DNA of 64,000 nucleotides from an uncultured Clostridia bacterium (GCA_947304585.1 CAMZBI010000006.1:1-64000); one strand, 5' to 3'. Shown: positions 1 to 9,320, counted from the stretch's first letter. Numbers and translations are program-made. Notes: generated from the letters alone by a model not told the origin.

Positions 1-2252
1 TGGCTTCAATCAGAGGAATCGTCAACGGAATAGTGTTTCAAAACGATGAAACAGGCTACAGAGTCATTGACCTTGAGTGCGAGGACGGCCGCTATGAGAC
101 TGTGACCGGAATCATGCCTCCTGTTTTCACCGGGGAGGTCATCGAAGCTGAGGGAGAGTGGAATGACCATTCGAATTACGGCCGGCAGTTTAAGAGTTCA
201 TCTGTTGTTGTGAGGCTTCCTTCGTCGGAGGAGGGCATGCGGTCCTTCCTTTCGTCAGGCCTGATTCCGGGCATTGGCCCGGCTCTTGCCGCAAGGATCG
301 TGATGGCCTTTGGCGACAGGACCTTTGACGTTATTGCCGACAATCCGGAGGCCCTTGAAAGAGTCCAGGGAATAACCCTAAAAAAGATCAGAAAGATCAA
401 AAACGCCTTTGACGCCCACAGGGAGAGCAGCGACACGGTGATGTTTTTTGCCGGGTTTGGCGTTGGCACGGGTGTGGCGATGGACGCCTACAGGCACTTT
501 GGCGACGGGGCAAGGGAAATCGTTACGGAGAACCCTTATTCGATAATCGGTGCAGTTTCGGGATACGGTTTTGGGACTGCGGACAGGATAGCGCTGCAGC
601 TGGGATTTGCCCATGACTGTCCCGAGAGAGTGAGAGCCTATGTGCTGCATATTCTTTCCGCTTCCTACGGAGACGGTCACGTTTTCCTTTTCGCAGAGGA
701 TATCAAAGAGGAACTTAGAAGGGCTGTCGGGACCGGGGACAATGACTTTGCGGAGGCCCTCAGATACCTTGAAGACGGTGAACTCATCGTTCGCCAAACC
801 GTTGCAAGGCCTTCTGGCAGCAGCGAGGCGGTATACCTCAGAGACCTTTACGAGGCGGAGCGCGGCATTGAGGAAAAACTCAAAATACTCAGTTCGGTAC
901 CCCACGGCGACGGATCGAACCGGGAAGACAAAGTGCTGAAGGCCTTTGAAAAAGAGAACGGCCTGAAACTGGACGAAGAACAGAAAAGGGCGGTGCTTTC
1001 GGCATCCCGAAATGGTGTCACTGTGATTACAGGAGGTCCCGGAACCGGTAAAACAACGATAATTAAAGCTCTTATCAGGATACTGGGGGACAAGGGGGTC
1101 AAAACCGTTCTCTGCGCACCCACGGGGAGAGCCGCCAAGAGAATGGCCACCGCCTGCGGCGAGGAGGCAAAGACCATCCACAGACTGCTGGAGCCGGATT
1201 TCAAGAACATGGCGCCGGAGTCAGGGGAACTGTCCGACGAACGGGAGATCAGGTTTAAGAGAAACGCCCAGAATCCTCTGGAGGCGGACTGTGTGATCGT
1301 TGACGAGATGTCGATGGTGGACACGCTTTTGATGCACTGCCTGCTCAGCGCAATGAAGTGGGGCTCCATGTTGGTCCTTGTCGGCGACAATAATCAGTTG
1401 CCGTCGGTGGGACCGGGGCGGGTGCTGCGGGATATCATTGGCTCGGGACTTTTTGACACCATCAGACTTGAGAACATTTACCGGCAGAATCCGGACAGCT
1501 TGATATCATATAACGCCTACCTTGTGAATAACGGAAAAATGCCGGAAATGAACAGGGAAAAGGGCGATTTCTTCCGCATGAGCGTAAGAGGCAGCGACGA
1601 CTGTGTCGAACTGCTCAAATCTCTGGTCTCAAAACGTTTGCCTGATGCCTATGGAATCGACCCATTTACGGACATACAGGTGATCACGCCAAACAGGAAG
1701 GGCAGGTGCGGCAGCCAGGCCCTCAGCTCAGAGATCCAGGCCATCCTGAATCCGCCGCCCGAAAGAGGAAAGGCTCCGGAAATCAAAAGTCAAGGCGAAA
1801 CGTTCAGGGTTGGCGACAGGGTGATGCACACAAAGAACGACTACGAGCTCGAGTGGGTGGATTACGACGACCCCGCTGTGGACGGCCAGGGAGTCTTCAA
1901 CGGCGAGATGGGCAGGATCGAGGAGATCGACACCGCAAGGCATTACGTGTACGTCCTGTTCTCGGACAACCACTACGTCTGCTACGACCGGCAGAACATG
2001 AACGAGCTTGAACTCTGCTATGCGATAACGGTCCACAAGAGCCAGGGCAGTGAGTTTGACTACTGCATTATACCCATCTGCAACGTCACCCAGACTCTTA
2101 TGACCAGAAACCTTCTCTACACCGCCATAACGCGTGCGAAAAAGATGGCTGTGATTCTAGGAAGTCCGGAGGACCTGGCGCTGATGATCGCCAATAACAA
2201 GGAAGTCCGGCGCAACACGACCCTTTTCAAAAACAACAAAATCGACTGGTGA
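1..2252 (+). CDS. recD2: RecD2-type ATP-dependent DNA helicase (start codon split by window edge)
   Basis: Superfamily 1B 5'-3' DNA helicase of the RecD2 class, which works without RecB or RecC in replication and repair. The frame is open from base 3, and bases 1-2 (TG) would complete an ATG if the base just outside the window is A, giving a protein of about 750 residues, normal for RecD2. In that numbering an OB-like N-terminus (GIVFQNDETGYRV) is followed by helix-hairpin-helix segments near residues 80-130 (GLIPGIGPALAARI), Walker A GGPGTGKTT at 345-353, motif II VDEMSMVD at 434-441 and the C-terminal motif VHKSQGSEFD near 678, then NLLYTAITRAKK. The stop is 3 bases before the next ATG, so translational coupling is likely. 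The family call is firm; the exact first codon is inferred. Confidence 0.95.
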   Translation, partial: ASIRGIVNGIVFQNDETGYRVIDLECEDGRYETVTGIMPPVFTGEVIEAEGEWNDHSNYGRQFKSSSVVVRLPSSEEGMRSFLSSGLIPGIGPALAARIVMAFGDRTFDVIADNPEALERVQGITLKKIRKIKNAFDAHRESSDTVMFFAGFGVGTGVAMDAYRHFGDGAREIVTENPYSIIGAVSGYGFGTADRIALQLGFAHDCPERVRAYVLHILSASYGDGHVFLFAEDIKEELRRAVGTGDNDFAEALRYLEDGELIVRQTVARPSGSSEAVYLRDLYEAERGIEEKLKILSSVPHGDGSNREDKVLKAFEKENGLKLDEEQKRAVLSASRNGVTVITGGPGTGKTTIIKALIRILGDKGVKTVLCAPTGRAAKRMATACGEEAKTIHRLLEPDFKNMAPESGELSDEREIRFKRNAQNPLEADCVIVDEMSMVDTLLMHCLLSAMKWGSMLVLVGDNNQLPSVGPGRVLRDIIGSGLFDTIRLENIYRQNPDSLISYNAYLVNNGKMPEMNREKGDFFRMSVRGSDDCVELLKSLVSKRLPDAYGIDPFTDIQVITPNRKGRCGSQALSSEIQAILNPPPERGKAPEIKSQGETFRVGDRVMHTKNDYELEWVDYDDPAVDGQGVFNGEMGRIEEIDTARHYVYVLFSDNHYVCYDRQNMNELELCYAITVHKSQGSEFDYCIIPICNVTQTLMTRNLLYTAITRAKKMAVILGSPEDLALMIANNKEVRRNTTLFKNNKIDW

Positions 2253-2255
2253 CAT

Positions 2256-3176
2256 ATGATAGTTTTTCAGACCGCACTGTTCACTGAGGCAGAGTTTTTA
2301 ATTGACCATTACAGGCTAAAAGAGATCAAAGCCGGGAACCTTCCCGTAAGGCTTTTTTCTTTGGATGCCCGGGATGTTGCGGTTATAGTCACGGGAACCG
2401 GAGCGGTCAACGCCTGTGCGGGTGTGGCCTCCTGCCTGACCTTCCTGAACGTTTCCAAGGGGGACGTTTTTGTCAATTTCGGAATGGCGGGTGCTCTTTG
2501 GGGCAAAAACTTCAGCGAACAGCTCAGACCCGGGGACGTGGTGAGATGCGCCAAAAGCACCCTTGGCGGCGAAGAAAAGAGGCCTTTTTATCCCGATATC
2601 ATATTCGGCAGGGCGGAAAACCTTGCGGAGATAATTACTGTGAAAGATCCTTTTTCACTCCCTGAAGAGACTGTGCCCGGTCAGACGGTGCCAAGGGCTG
2701 TCGACATGGAGCTTTACTACGCCTTTTCATCCGCCAATATGTTCCTGGGCCCCGAGTCCCTGTCCTCCTTCAAGGTGATCTCGGACTATGCGGAGGAGAC
2801 TGCAAAAAACGGCGGAAAGATCGACAAAGCTTTTTCTGCAAAACTGATAAAAGAAGCGGCTCCCGTGGTTGTTGAAGAGGCTGAAATGATCCACGCGGAT
2901 GCACAGAAAGCCTTGAACAATTCCGGAAGAGCGCTCCTGGGCGATCTTAAGGAACTGTATGAGAAGGTGTGCGAAAGGCTTTCACTCTCTTTTTCAAGCC
3001 GCGGCATTCTGCTGAGGCGGATAACTAGAGACAAACTCAGCGGAAGATCCGATCGTGAGAAATTGGAAGCCATTCTGGCCATTCCCGACGAAAGTCTTCC
3101 CAAGGACAAAAAAAGCCGGGAGAGGATACTTTCGACCGCCTTCGGTGCAGAATGGGGGTGGGGCACGGATGATTGA
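2256..3176 (+). CDS. MTA/SAH nucleosidase-like phosphorylase-fold protein with C-terminal extension
   Basis: Looks like a purine nucleoside phosphorylase/MTAN-fold protein that would cleave the glycosidic bond of 5'-methylthioadenosine, S-adenosylhomocysteine or a related nucleoside. Family-like segments are TGTGAVNACAGVAS (near residue 47), FVNFGMAGAL (near 75), VDMELYY (near 150; the E of a DME-type motif) and KVISDYAE (near 175; the catalytic Asp position). The last 90 or so residues are charged, helical and not part of the minimal fold. It shares an 8-base overlap with the following SPL-like radical SAM gene. A radical SAM enzyme makes 5'-deoxyadenosine, which nucleosidases of this fold can remove, so a partnership is plausible (inference). 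Substrate is not assignable from sequence alone. Confidence 0.75.
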   Translation: MIVFQTALFTEAEFLIDHYRLKEIKAGNLPVRLFSLDARDVAVIVTGTGAVNACAGVASCLTFLNVSKGDVFVNFGMAGALWGKNFSEQLRPGDVVRCAKSTLGGEEKRPFYPDIIFGRAENLAEIITVKDPFSLPEETVPGQTVPRAVDMELYYAFSSANMFLGPESLSSFKVISDYAEETAKNGGKIDKAFSAKLIKEAAPVVVEEAEMIHADAQKALNNSGRALLGDLKELYEKVCERLSLSFSSRGILLRRITRDKLSGRSDREKLEAILAIPDESLPKDKKSRERILSTAFGAEWGWGTDD

Positions 3177-4191
3177 CATCGTTTATGTCGAAAAAGACGC
3201 TCTGGACATCCCTTTTACGAAGCAGGTGCTACCCAAACTTCCACGGGCCCGGGTGATAGTGATCGACCGGTGGGAAGACGTGTTCTACAGGAAGAAACAG
3301 AACTACGCTCTTCAGATGAAAAACCGCAAGCTCATCATTGGCGTAAACCGCGAGAACTTTGTCATGAAGGGCTCGGACAACTGCCAAAGCGCCGGCTCCG
3401 AGGCCTTCTATTACTGCTCTTTTGCGAAAAACTGCATCGGCGGCTGCGATTACTGCTATCTCCGGGGGATGCTGCGCAGCGGCTATCTCCTGGCCTTTGC
3501 CAATATGCAGGACTGCTTTGAAGAGGTCCGTGAAATCGCGGAAAAAGAGGGAAAAACACTGATTGCTCTGTCCTACGACAACGACGTCTATGCCCTTGAA
3601 GGCCTTTTCGGCTACGTGGGAATGTGGGCGGATCTTGCGCGGTCGGAAGAACGTCCGGGGCTGACTTTTGAGATCAGGACGAAGTGCGGGACCAAAATTT
3701 TTATTGACAAAGCGGCTCCTGCGCCGGAAAGTCTGGTGTTCACCTGGTCGGTGTCCTCCGCGGAGAATATAAAACGCTTTGAGAGGGGAACATCAAGTCT
3801 TAAGGCAAGGCTTGATGCGGCTGAATACGCCCTTGAAAAGGGGTTCAGGGTCAGATTGGCCCTTGATCCGGTTATTGCTGCGGGAGAAAACTGGAGAAAA
3901 GGATACGAAGAACTCTGCAGGGAGATCGGGCGGAGGGGCATTGGCAAAAAAATTGATGCGGTGATGACGGGCGGCTTTCGCATTCCGGCGGACTACCTGA
4001 AGATACTGAGAAGAAACATGCCTGACTCGCTTATAGCCCTTGACGATTACGAGGTAAGAGAGGGGACGGCGGGCTATCCTCCGGCAAAGGAGAAGCTGCT
4101 GGTGAGTTTTGTGCTGAATGAGCTTGAAAACAGCGCCGGAGTACCGAAAGACAGGATATTCGTGTACGGCGGGGAAGAGGAAAAGCGATGA
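3169..4191 (+). CDS. splB: Spore photoproduct lyase family radical SAM protein
   Basis: Radical SAM protein resembling spore photoproduct lyase, which in spore formers reverses the UV thymine dimer unique to spores. The [4Fe-4S]-binding motif is CIGGCDYC (Cys89, Cys93, Cys96 of 340 residues), followed by YLRGML as in the SPL family. Start at 3169 is chosen because a GGGGGTGG ribosome-binding stretch lies just upstream and the family N-terminus fits; the open frame extends to 3055 inside the preceding gene. It overlaps the nucleosidase-like gene by 8 bases and the dehydrogenase by 4 (ATGA), so the three are one operon. Whether it is true SPL or a paralogue cannot be decided here; the symbol is tentative. 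Confidence 0.8.
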   Translation: MIDIVYVEKDALDIPFTKQVLPKLPRARVIVIDRWEDVFYRKKQNYALQMKNRKLIIGVNRENFVMKGSDNCQSAGSEAFYYCSFAKNCIGGCDYCYLRGMLRSGYLLAFANMQDCFEEVREIAEKEGKTLIALSYDNDVYALEGLFGYVGMWADLARSEERPGLTFEIRTKCGTKIFIDKAAPAPESLVFTWSVSSAENIKRFERGTSSLKARLDAAEYALEKGFRVRLALDPVIAAGENWRKGYEELCREIGRRGIGKKIDAVMTGGFRIPADYLKILRRNMPDSLIALDDYEVREGTAGYPPAKEKLLVSFVLNELENSAGVPKDRIFVYGGEEEKR

Positions 4192-4892
4192 AGATCTGTG
4201 TTGTAACAGGAGCAAATTCGGGTATCGGAAGGGCGGTGGCACTGAGGCTACTCGGTGAAGGCTGCAAGGTCTACTGCGTCTGCGGTCCTTCGGGAAAGGG
4301 CGTTGATTTCGGATGCGCCAATGCAGAGGTCCTTACCTGCGACTTCAGAAAGCGGGAGGACATAATGAAGGTGCTTGGCGCCGTGAAGGAGGACAGGGTG
4401 GACATTCTGGTCAACGGTGCGGGACTGGCGTTTTACGGCCTTTCGGAGTGCATGGACCCCGGAAATATTTCAGATATGGTGGACGTGAACGTCAAGGCTC
4501 CACTTATGATAACTTCTGCGCTGATGCAGAAAATCAGAAAGGCCGAGGGAACAGTCATCAACATATCGTCGGTCACCGCCGGAAACTTTGCAAGTCCCCA
4601 CGGAGCGGCCTACGGAGCCACCAAGGCGGCCCTCACTTCCTTCGGAAGAAGTCTGTTCGAAGAGGAGAGAAAGCACGGGGTCAGGGTGATCAATATCCAC
4701 CCGGATCTCACCGATACGGATCTTTACAGGAATGCGGACTTTACGGTGACCGGTGAGCCGGATTCGACTCTTTTTGCGGAGGACGTGGCGGATTTTGCAG
4801 AAGCGGTGCTCGGCGCAAGAGAGGGCATGTGCGTGACCGAGATCACTTTGAGGCCCCAGAAGAACCGGATCGTAAAAAAGGACAAGACGTGA
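4188..4892 (+). CDS. Short-chain dehydrogenase/reductase (SDR family)
   Basis: NAD(P)-dependent oxidoreductase of the classical SDR family, 234 residues, cytosolic. Visible motifs are the cofactor loop TGANSGIG at residues 7-14, NGAG near 77-80, and the catalytic Ser127/Ser128 with Tyr142-x3-Lys146 (AAYGATKAAL). The start ATG overlaps the previous stop (ATGA), the usual sign of translational coupling. A terminator follows at 4968. The substrate is not predictable from the sequence. Confidence 0.88.
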   Translation: MKICVVTGANSGIGRAVALRLLGEGCKVYCVCGPSGKGVDFGCANAEVLTCDFRKREDIMKVLGAVKEDRVDILVNGAGLAFYGLSECMDPGNISDMVDVNVKAPLMITSALMQKIRKAEGTVINISSVTAGNFASPHGAAYGATKAALTSFGRSLFEEERKHGVRVINIHPDLTDTDLYRNADFTVTGEPDSTLFAEDVADFAEAVLGAREGMCVTEITLRPQKNRIVKKDKT

Positions 4893-4967
4893 ACGGCTTT
4901 TATTGCAGCTTACAGGCGAATGGCGGCTTCTTAAAGCGCAGCCGGAATTGTTATAAAATGCAAACAA

Positions 4968-4990
4968 GGGGACCCGGCCGGTCCCCTTTT
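4968..4990. terminator. Bidirectional terminator between convergent operons
   Basis: Perfect 7-bp stem GGGGACC/GGTCCCC with loop CGGCC, followed by TTTT on the plus strand. On the minus strand it is followed by TTGTTTGCATTTT, so it can also end the operon arriving from 5012. Confidence 0.75.
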
Positions 4991-5011
4991 GATGATATAT
5001 ATCATAAGACG

Positions 5012-5713
5012 TCAGTCCCTCGAAAACAGAAGCCTTACGTGCTCGTCCATGAGGAGCAGCTCGTCGGGGCTGTAGATGGCTTTGGCGGCGGCAACTGCTT
5101 CACAGTTCTTCGACAACACCCCGTGGCAGAGGACCGGAAGGTTCACCTCTCTTGCAAATTCCCTGATTTTGAGCTCGCCTGCCGTGATGACCGAACTGTC
5201 CGTGTACTGCAGCAGGTTGGAGTTGCCGAAGATCCCGTTTATCTTGAGCAGGGTGGCGTCCTCGATCTCTCTGAAGATCTTTAGAGTATCGGGAACGTTT
5301 GCCGTGAAGGGCCTGAAGGGGTTTAGAACAAAGAATATGGTGTGATCACGGGAACCAATGTTTCCCGCGTAATAGCCGCAGGCTCTGGCGCCAAGGTCGT
5401 CACCGCCCACGTCAAGTATCACGTAGGTTTCTTTGTCGGATATTACCTGGCCCATCCGTCCGGTGAGGGCGGGAACGTCAACGTTGGTGTTGGCAAAGAG
5501 CATGGTCTCAACTTGAATGCCAAGCTTTTCCAGGTCTTCCCTTGCGTCGGCGCTCCGGAAAAAGGGGTTGATGATGTCCATGTCGATGAGGGCGACGTTG
5601 GCGTAGGGCTTACGGCGCTTCAGATCCATGGCGAAATTGACGGCCGCCTCGGTCTTGCCGCTGCCGAAATGTCCCGTGAACACGTAGAGGTGGGGCTTGT
5701 CTGAATAGATCAT
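5012..5713 (-). CDS. P-loop NTPase, CobQ/CobB/MinD/ParA-type
   Basis: Predicted ATP-binding protein of 233 residues. The Walker A sequence GHFGSGKT lies at residues 14-21 and is followed by NVALIDMDIINPFFR, like the switch region of MinD/ParA/CobB-type P-loop ATPases, and by VILDVGGDD, a Walker B-like strand. The start at 5713 gives an ATGA overlap with the prmA stop and an AGGAG site upstream; an in-frame ATG at 5746 would add 11 residues. It is the last gene of the operon ispE-prmA-ATPase. I do not recognise a specific role. Confidence 0.75.
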   Translation of the reverse strand: MIYSDKPHLYVFTGHFGSGKTEAAVNFAMDLKRRKPYANVALIDMDIINPFFRSADAREDLEKLGIQVETMLFANTNVDVPALTGRMGQVISDKETYVILDVGGDDLGARACGYYAGNIGSRDHTIFFVLNPFRPFTANVPDTLKIFREIEDATLLKINGIFGNSNLLQYTDSSVITAGELKIREFAREVNLPVLCHGVLSKNCEAVAAAKAIYSPDELLLMDEHVRLLFSRD

Positions 5714-6669
5714 CGGGAACCCTTTCTCCTCAGCACGGCTGCGCACCAGCCCTTTTCCCTGAGGACCCTAGTCATTTCGAGGCCGCAGCGCTCGCACTCA
5801 AAGAGCACGTCCTGAAGCCTGACGTCGATTATACCAGACACGATGATCACCCCGGAGGGTGCGAGAAGCCTTCCTGTATCCGGGAGCAGCCGGATTATTA
5901 TATCTGCAACTATATTTGCGCAGATCACCGAAAAACGTCCCTGAACATCCTCAGCCAAGTCGCCGCAAATGAGTTTGAACCTGTCGCCGACACCGTTGAG
6001 CTTCGCGTTCTCGCCGGCGATCTTAACCGAAAGGGCGTCGATGTCGACTCCCGTGACGTTCCCCGCGCCAAGCAGCAGCCCCGCTATGCCAAGAATCCCG
6101 CTGCCCGTGCCCACGTCCAGCATTTCGGTCCGTTTATCCACGTAATCTTCAAGCAGTTCCATGCAGAGCCTGGTGGTCTCGTGCTGACCGGAGCCGAAAG
6201 CCATTCCCGGGTCGATCACAAGCCTTTTCCTGCCCTCAAGATCCGCCTCGATCCCTTCGGGGGAGACTTTGTCATCCGCCTCTTCCCATGTGGGCACGAG
6301 ACGAAGCATTTTGCCTATATTTACAGGTTTGAAATACTTTTTCCAGTTGTTTGCCCAGTCCTCTTCCTTCACCTGGTCGCTTTCAAATTCGAAGGGGATG
6401 CCCTCGGCCTTCAGCCGCTCGCTGATAAACTGGGCGTATTCTGAGGGGTTTTCCTCGGGACTCACGTAAACGTGGATCTTGGCGATGTTTCTGTCTTTAT
6501 TGAGAAGCTCCTCGTCGATCACCTCGACAGGCCCGAAAAGCTCCAGATCCTCCTCGAGGTTCGAGTAGTCCTCAATATAAAGACCGCGGGAAATGCACAT
6601 TCCCGCAATTGCCTCTGCGGAGGGAAGGTCCGCAGGTGAAATAACTATTGTAAGGTCAGTCCAGTCCAT
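5710..6669 (-). CDS. prmA: Ribosomal protein L11 methyltransferase
   Basis: SAM-dependent methyltransferase that trimethylates ribosomal protein L11. The 319-residue protein has the SAM motif MLDVGTGSGILGIAGLLLGA followed by GVDID, and the CANIVADII segment (NxxA-type motif near residue 245), typical of PrmA. The PrmA-type N-terminal substrate-recognition region is present. The gene lies 65 bases after ispE and overlaps the next gene by 4 bases, consistent with one transcript. Confidence 0.92.
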   Translation of the reverse strand: MDWTDLTIVISPADLPSAEAIAGMCISRGLYIEDYSNLEEDLELFGPVEVIDEELLNKDRNIAKIHVYVSPEENPSEYAQFISERLKAEGIPFEFESDQVKEEDWANNWKKYFKPVNIGKMLRLVPTWEEADDKVSPEGIEADLEGRKRLVIDPGMAFGSGQHETTRLCMELLEDYVDKRTEMLDVGTGSGILGIAGLLLGAGNVTGVDIDALSVKIAGENAKLNGVGDRFKLICGDLAEDVQGRFSVICANIVADIIIRLLPDTGRLLAPSGVIIVSGIIDVRLQDVLFECERCGLEMTRVLREKGWCAAVLRRKGSR

Positions 6670-6734
6670 TTTTAAATACCGTGTGCCGCCTGCGCAGAGC
6701 AGGGCGGAATTGATCGGCCGTTGATAACAGGCCG

Positions 6735-7736
6735 TCAGTCGTTGAAGAATTTTGGCGTTACGTGAAGATCCGTGATCACCGTAAACATCTGGGGCGATCT
6801 GAAAAGCCTGAAGGCCTTCTGCACGTCCTCTCTGGTGTCGTAGATGGCGAAGATTGTGGAGCCGCTGCCGGACATCATTGCTCCGAGGGGTTCCGTTGCC
6901 AAAATCTTCTTCTTGAGATGCATCAGCTCGGGTTCCAGCTCAAAGGCGGGCTTTTCCAGCACGTTCTTCATGTTCGGCGCAAAAGTGTAAACGTCGTTGT
7001 TTTTGATGGCTTCGAGAAGCAGCTCTGTGTCAGGATGGCTCTCCGGGGAAAGCCTCATCTGATCGATCTTTTCGTAGACCTTTTCCGTGGATATGAAGAT
7101 GCCGGGGTTGACCACCAAAAGATATCCGTTGGTGAGAGAGGGAATGGGGCGAAGGTCGGTGCCTGTGCCTGTGGCAAAAGCCGTTCCGCCCATGATCAGA
7201 AACGGTATATCGGAGCCCAGGGGTTTTCCGATCTCTATCAGCTGCTCCGTTGTGAGGGAGAGGCCGAAAAGCTTGTTGAGTCCTACAAGGGTCGCCGCTG
7301 CATCTGCGCTTCCGCCTCCCATGCCGCCGCCAACGGGGATGTTCTTCTTTACGTGGATCCCCAGCTTACCGGTGTATCCGGCAAGGTTTTTCATGATGAG
7401 AGCTGCCTGATAGGCAAGGTTTTTCGAATCCGCGGGGAGTCTGGGATTGGTGCAGGTGAAAATTATATTGTCCGAGGGATCCGTGGGCCGCACGGGCACG
7501 CCTCTTGCGATCAGCGCCGCGATCCTCTCGTCATAGCGCCTTTTGCACCTTGCTATCTCGCCAATGAGATCTTCTCTAAGATTTTCAACTGCGTCCGGTG
7601 TGTAAAGAACGACCCTGTCGTAAACGTTGATCGTCTGCATGATCATGTCCACAAGGTGGTAGCCGTTCTCGGCAAATCCCTTCACGTCAATGGAAAAATT
7701 GACCTTGGCGTTTGCGTTTATAGAAACTAGACCCAT
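6735..7736 (-). CDS. ispE: 4-diphosphocytidyl-2-C-methyl-D-erythritol kinase
   Basis: GHMP kinase of the MEP isoprenoid pathway, phosphorylating CDP-methylerythritol. The N-terminus INANAKVNFSIDVKG with NGYHLVDMIMQ matches IspE, and the glycine-rich ATP loop is PVGGGMGGGSADAAAT. The C-terminal GSGSTIFA loop is present (MMSGSGSTIFAIY). At 333 residues it is about 45 longer than E. coli IspE (283). The extra residues sit between YDRVV and NLAYQAA (roughly residues 50-95) and are rich in charged residues. The start is supported by a GGAGG site nine bases upstream. A promoter with TTGCGG-17-TAGAAT lies at 7791-7819. Confidence 0.93.
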   Translation of the reverse strand: MGLVSINANAKVNFSIDVKGFAENGYHLVDMIMQTINVYDRVVLYTPDAVENLREDLIGEIARCKRRYDERIAALIARGVPVRPTDPSDNIIFTCTNPRLPADSKNLAYQAALIMKNLAGYTGKLGIHVKKNIPVGGGMGGGSADAAATLVGLNKLFGLSLTTEQLIEIGKPLGSDIPFLIMGGTAFATGTGTDLRPIPSLTNGYLLVVNPGIFISTEKVYEKIDQMRLSPESHPDTELLLEAIKNNDVYTFAPNMKNVLEKPAFELEPELMHLKKKILATEPLGAMMSGSGSTIFAIYDTREDVQKAFRLFRSPQMFTVITDLHVTPKFFND

Positions 7737-7790
7737 TTCTTCCTCCGGAAAGACTGCAAATATTGTTCTAAAATGCTTCCCTGTAAAATG

Positions 7791-7819
7791 ATTCTAACAC
7801 ATCGGGAGCTGCTCCGCAA
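7791..7819 (-). promoter_or_regulatory. Putative sigma-A promoter for ispE-prmA operon
   Basis: Read on the minus strand: -35 TTGCGG (7814-7819), 17-base spacer, -10 TAGAAT (7791-7796), about 55 bases before the ispE start. By-eye match. Confidence 0.55.
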
Positions 7820-7869
7820 GAACTTTCAAAAGCAGCCCGATCCGTTTGTTTCCGGCACAAGGAGCACTA

Positions 7870-9246
7870 CTATACTCTGAAGATCTGTATCACCAGAACG
7901 TCGCCGTCGAACTCATATTTCCAGAATTCGAAACGGTCCGAAAAGACCGCATTGTAGTCGCCAATGATCTTCTCCAGGTATTCGCAGTCATAGTCATCGC
8001 TGCCGCTTTCAAGAAGCTTTTGAATGGCTGATCTGTCCGAGGCACTCTCCGCTTTTAACATGACGTATGAGATCAGAGAATCCTTCTCTCTGTTTTCGGA
8101 AAAATGGCCAATAGCCCGCATGAGGGTGTCGTAGAAACTGCCGGAATTGAAGGTCAGACCGAAATATTTGAAATATTCCGCGTTGTCACTGCTGAATGAG
8201 GGCAGATCTTTTTTAATGGCTTGGTGGACGGTGTGGTTTGTCCTGATCTTGGCGTCGTTGTTGAAATATTGAGGAAACGATTTGATTCCTCCTTCGCCGA
8301 AGGTAACGTCAACGGGATACCACTTGCCGCCGATCTTCACGCCGTTCCACTTATGGGCCTCCGTAACGCCCTTGTTGTTTGTGGCTTCGCCGGTGATGCC
8401 GATGCAGGGGATACCCACCATGTAACACATGTACTGGAAAGCCTCGGCAAAGCCCTGGCACACGCATTTTTTGCCTATAAGTGCCCCGTAAAGAGAGTAG
8501 GCGTTATCCGCGTTCAGATCGTATTTGACGTTCTTTGCCAGGTATTCGTACAGGATCAGTTCGGCTTCGATGTCCGACGCCCCGGAGGGTACGGTGTCCA
8601 CGATCTTGCGGGCAGCCGCCTCCACTTTTTGTTTCATGGCGGGTATCTCGGACTTGTCGAAAAGAAGTCCCAGGTTTATCGCGTCAATGTTGTCCGAGGG
8701 CCCGGTGGCATAGAATCCGTCGTAATACCAGAATATTTCCGGATGGTCAAGGGTAAACAGTCTGTAGATCGATTCGATCTCGCTGAAACTTACGTCGGTT
8801 GAAATGGCGATCTTTTCCTGATATTTGAGAGCCCCGGACAGGATCTCGTCGTAGGCCTTTTTGTATTTTGAAGACAACGTCTCACGCCAATAGTAATCCG
8901 CCGGCACCGCATTGTAGGACTTGGTGATGCGGACAGTGCTTCCCCTATAGGATGGCACGTAGTTATCTTCCCATGTGACAGCCGGGGAAGAGGAGGGCTC
9001 GTCGTTTTTCTTTGTGGATTCCGGAGTGTTTTGAGAGGGAGCGGGCGTTGGCGTGTTATCCGAAGGTTCGTCCCCGTAAGGCGTTTCATCAGGAATGTCC
9101 GAAGGCTCGGCAGTGCCCAGTTCTTCAACAAGTCTGTTTATAACGCTCCCGGCTATGTCCTCAAAAGAACAGGACGTCAGAACAGCGGCAGCAAGCAGAA
9201 AAGAGAGTATGAAACACAGTGTTTTTACAAGCGTTTTCCTTTTCAT
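7870..9246 (-). CDS. Transglutaminase-like domain lipoprotein
   Basis: Predicted membrane-anchored lipoprotein of 458 residues. A signal peptide with lipobox LTSC (lipidated Cys near residue 25) is followed by a Pro/Ser/Thr/Asp-rich linker and a globular region. The transglutaminase/protease-like triad is visible: Cys in VCQGFAEAF, His in EAHKWNGV, and Asp in YPVDVTFG. The fold often acts as a cysteine protease or transpeptidase-like enzyme on the cell surface; here activity is not known. The start at 9246 is chosen because GGGAGGT lies just upstream and the signal peptide begins there; an upstream in-frame start at 9327 would precede it by 27 residues without a good site. Confidence 0.85.
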   Translation of the reverse strand: MKRKTLVKTLCFILSFLLAAAVLTSCSFEDIAGSVINRLVEELGTAEPSDIPDETPYGDEPSDNTPTPAPSQNTPESTKKNDEPSSSPAVTWEDNYVPSYRGSTVRITKSYNAVPADYYWRETLSSKYKKAYDEILSGALKYQEKIAISTDVSFSEIESIYRLFTLDHPEIFWYYDGFYATGPSDNIDAINLGLLFDKSEIPAMKQKVEAAARKIVDTVPSGASDIEAELILYEYLAKNVKYDLNADNAYSLYGALIGKKCVCQGFAEAFQYMCYMVGIPCIGITGEATNNKGVTEAHKWNGVKIGGKWYPVDVTFGEGGIKSFPQYFNNDAKIRTNHTVHQAIKKDLPSFSSDNAEYFKYFGLTFNSGSFYDTLMRAIGHFSENREKDSLISYVMLKAESASDRSAIQKLLESGSDDYDCEYLEKIIGDYNAVFSDRFEFWKYEFDGDVLVIQIFRV

Positions 9247-9282
9247 AACGGACCTCCCGGAACAATGATGGGAACATATAAT

Positions 9283-9311
9283 TAAATACCATAGAAGGGG
9301 CGGAAATGCAA
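9283..9311 (-). promoter_or_regulatory. Possible promoter for the transglutaminase-like lipoprotein
   Basis: Minus strand TTGCAT (9306-9311), 17-base spacer, TATTTA (9283-9288). A moderate match, divergent from the strong plus-strand promoter at 9321. Confidence 0.35.
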
Positions 9312-9320
9312 CTTTTTTTA

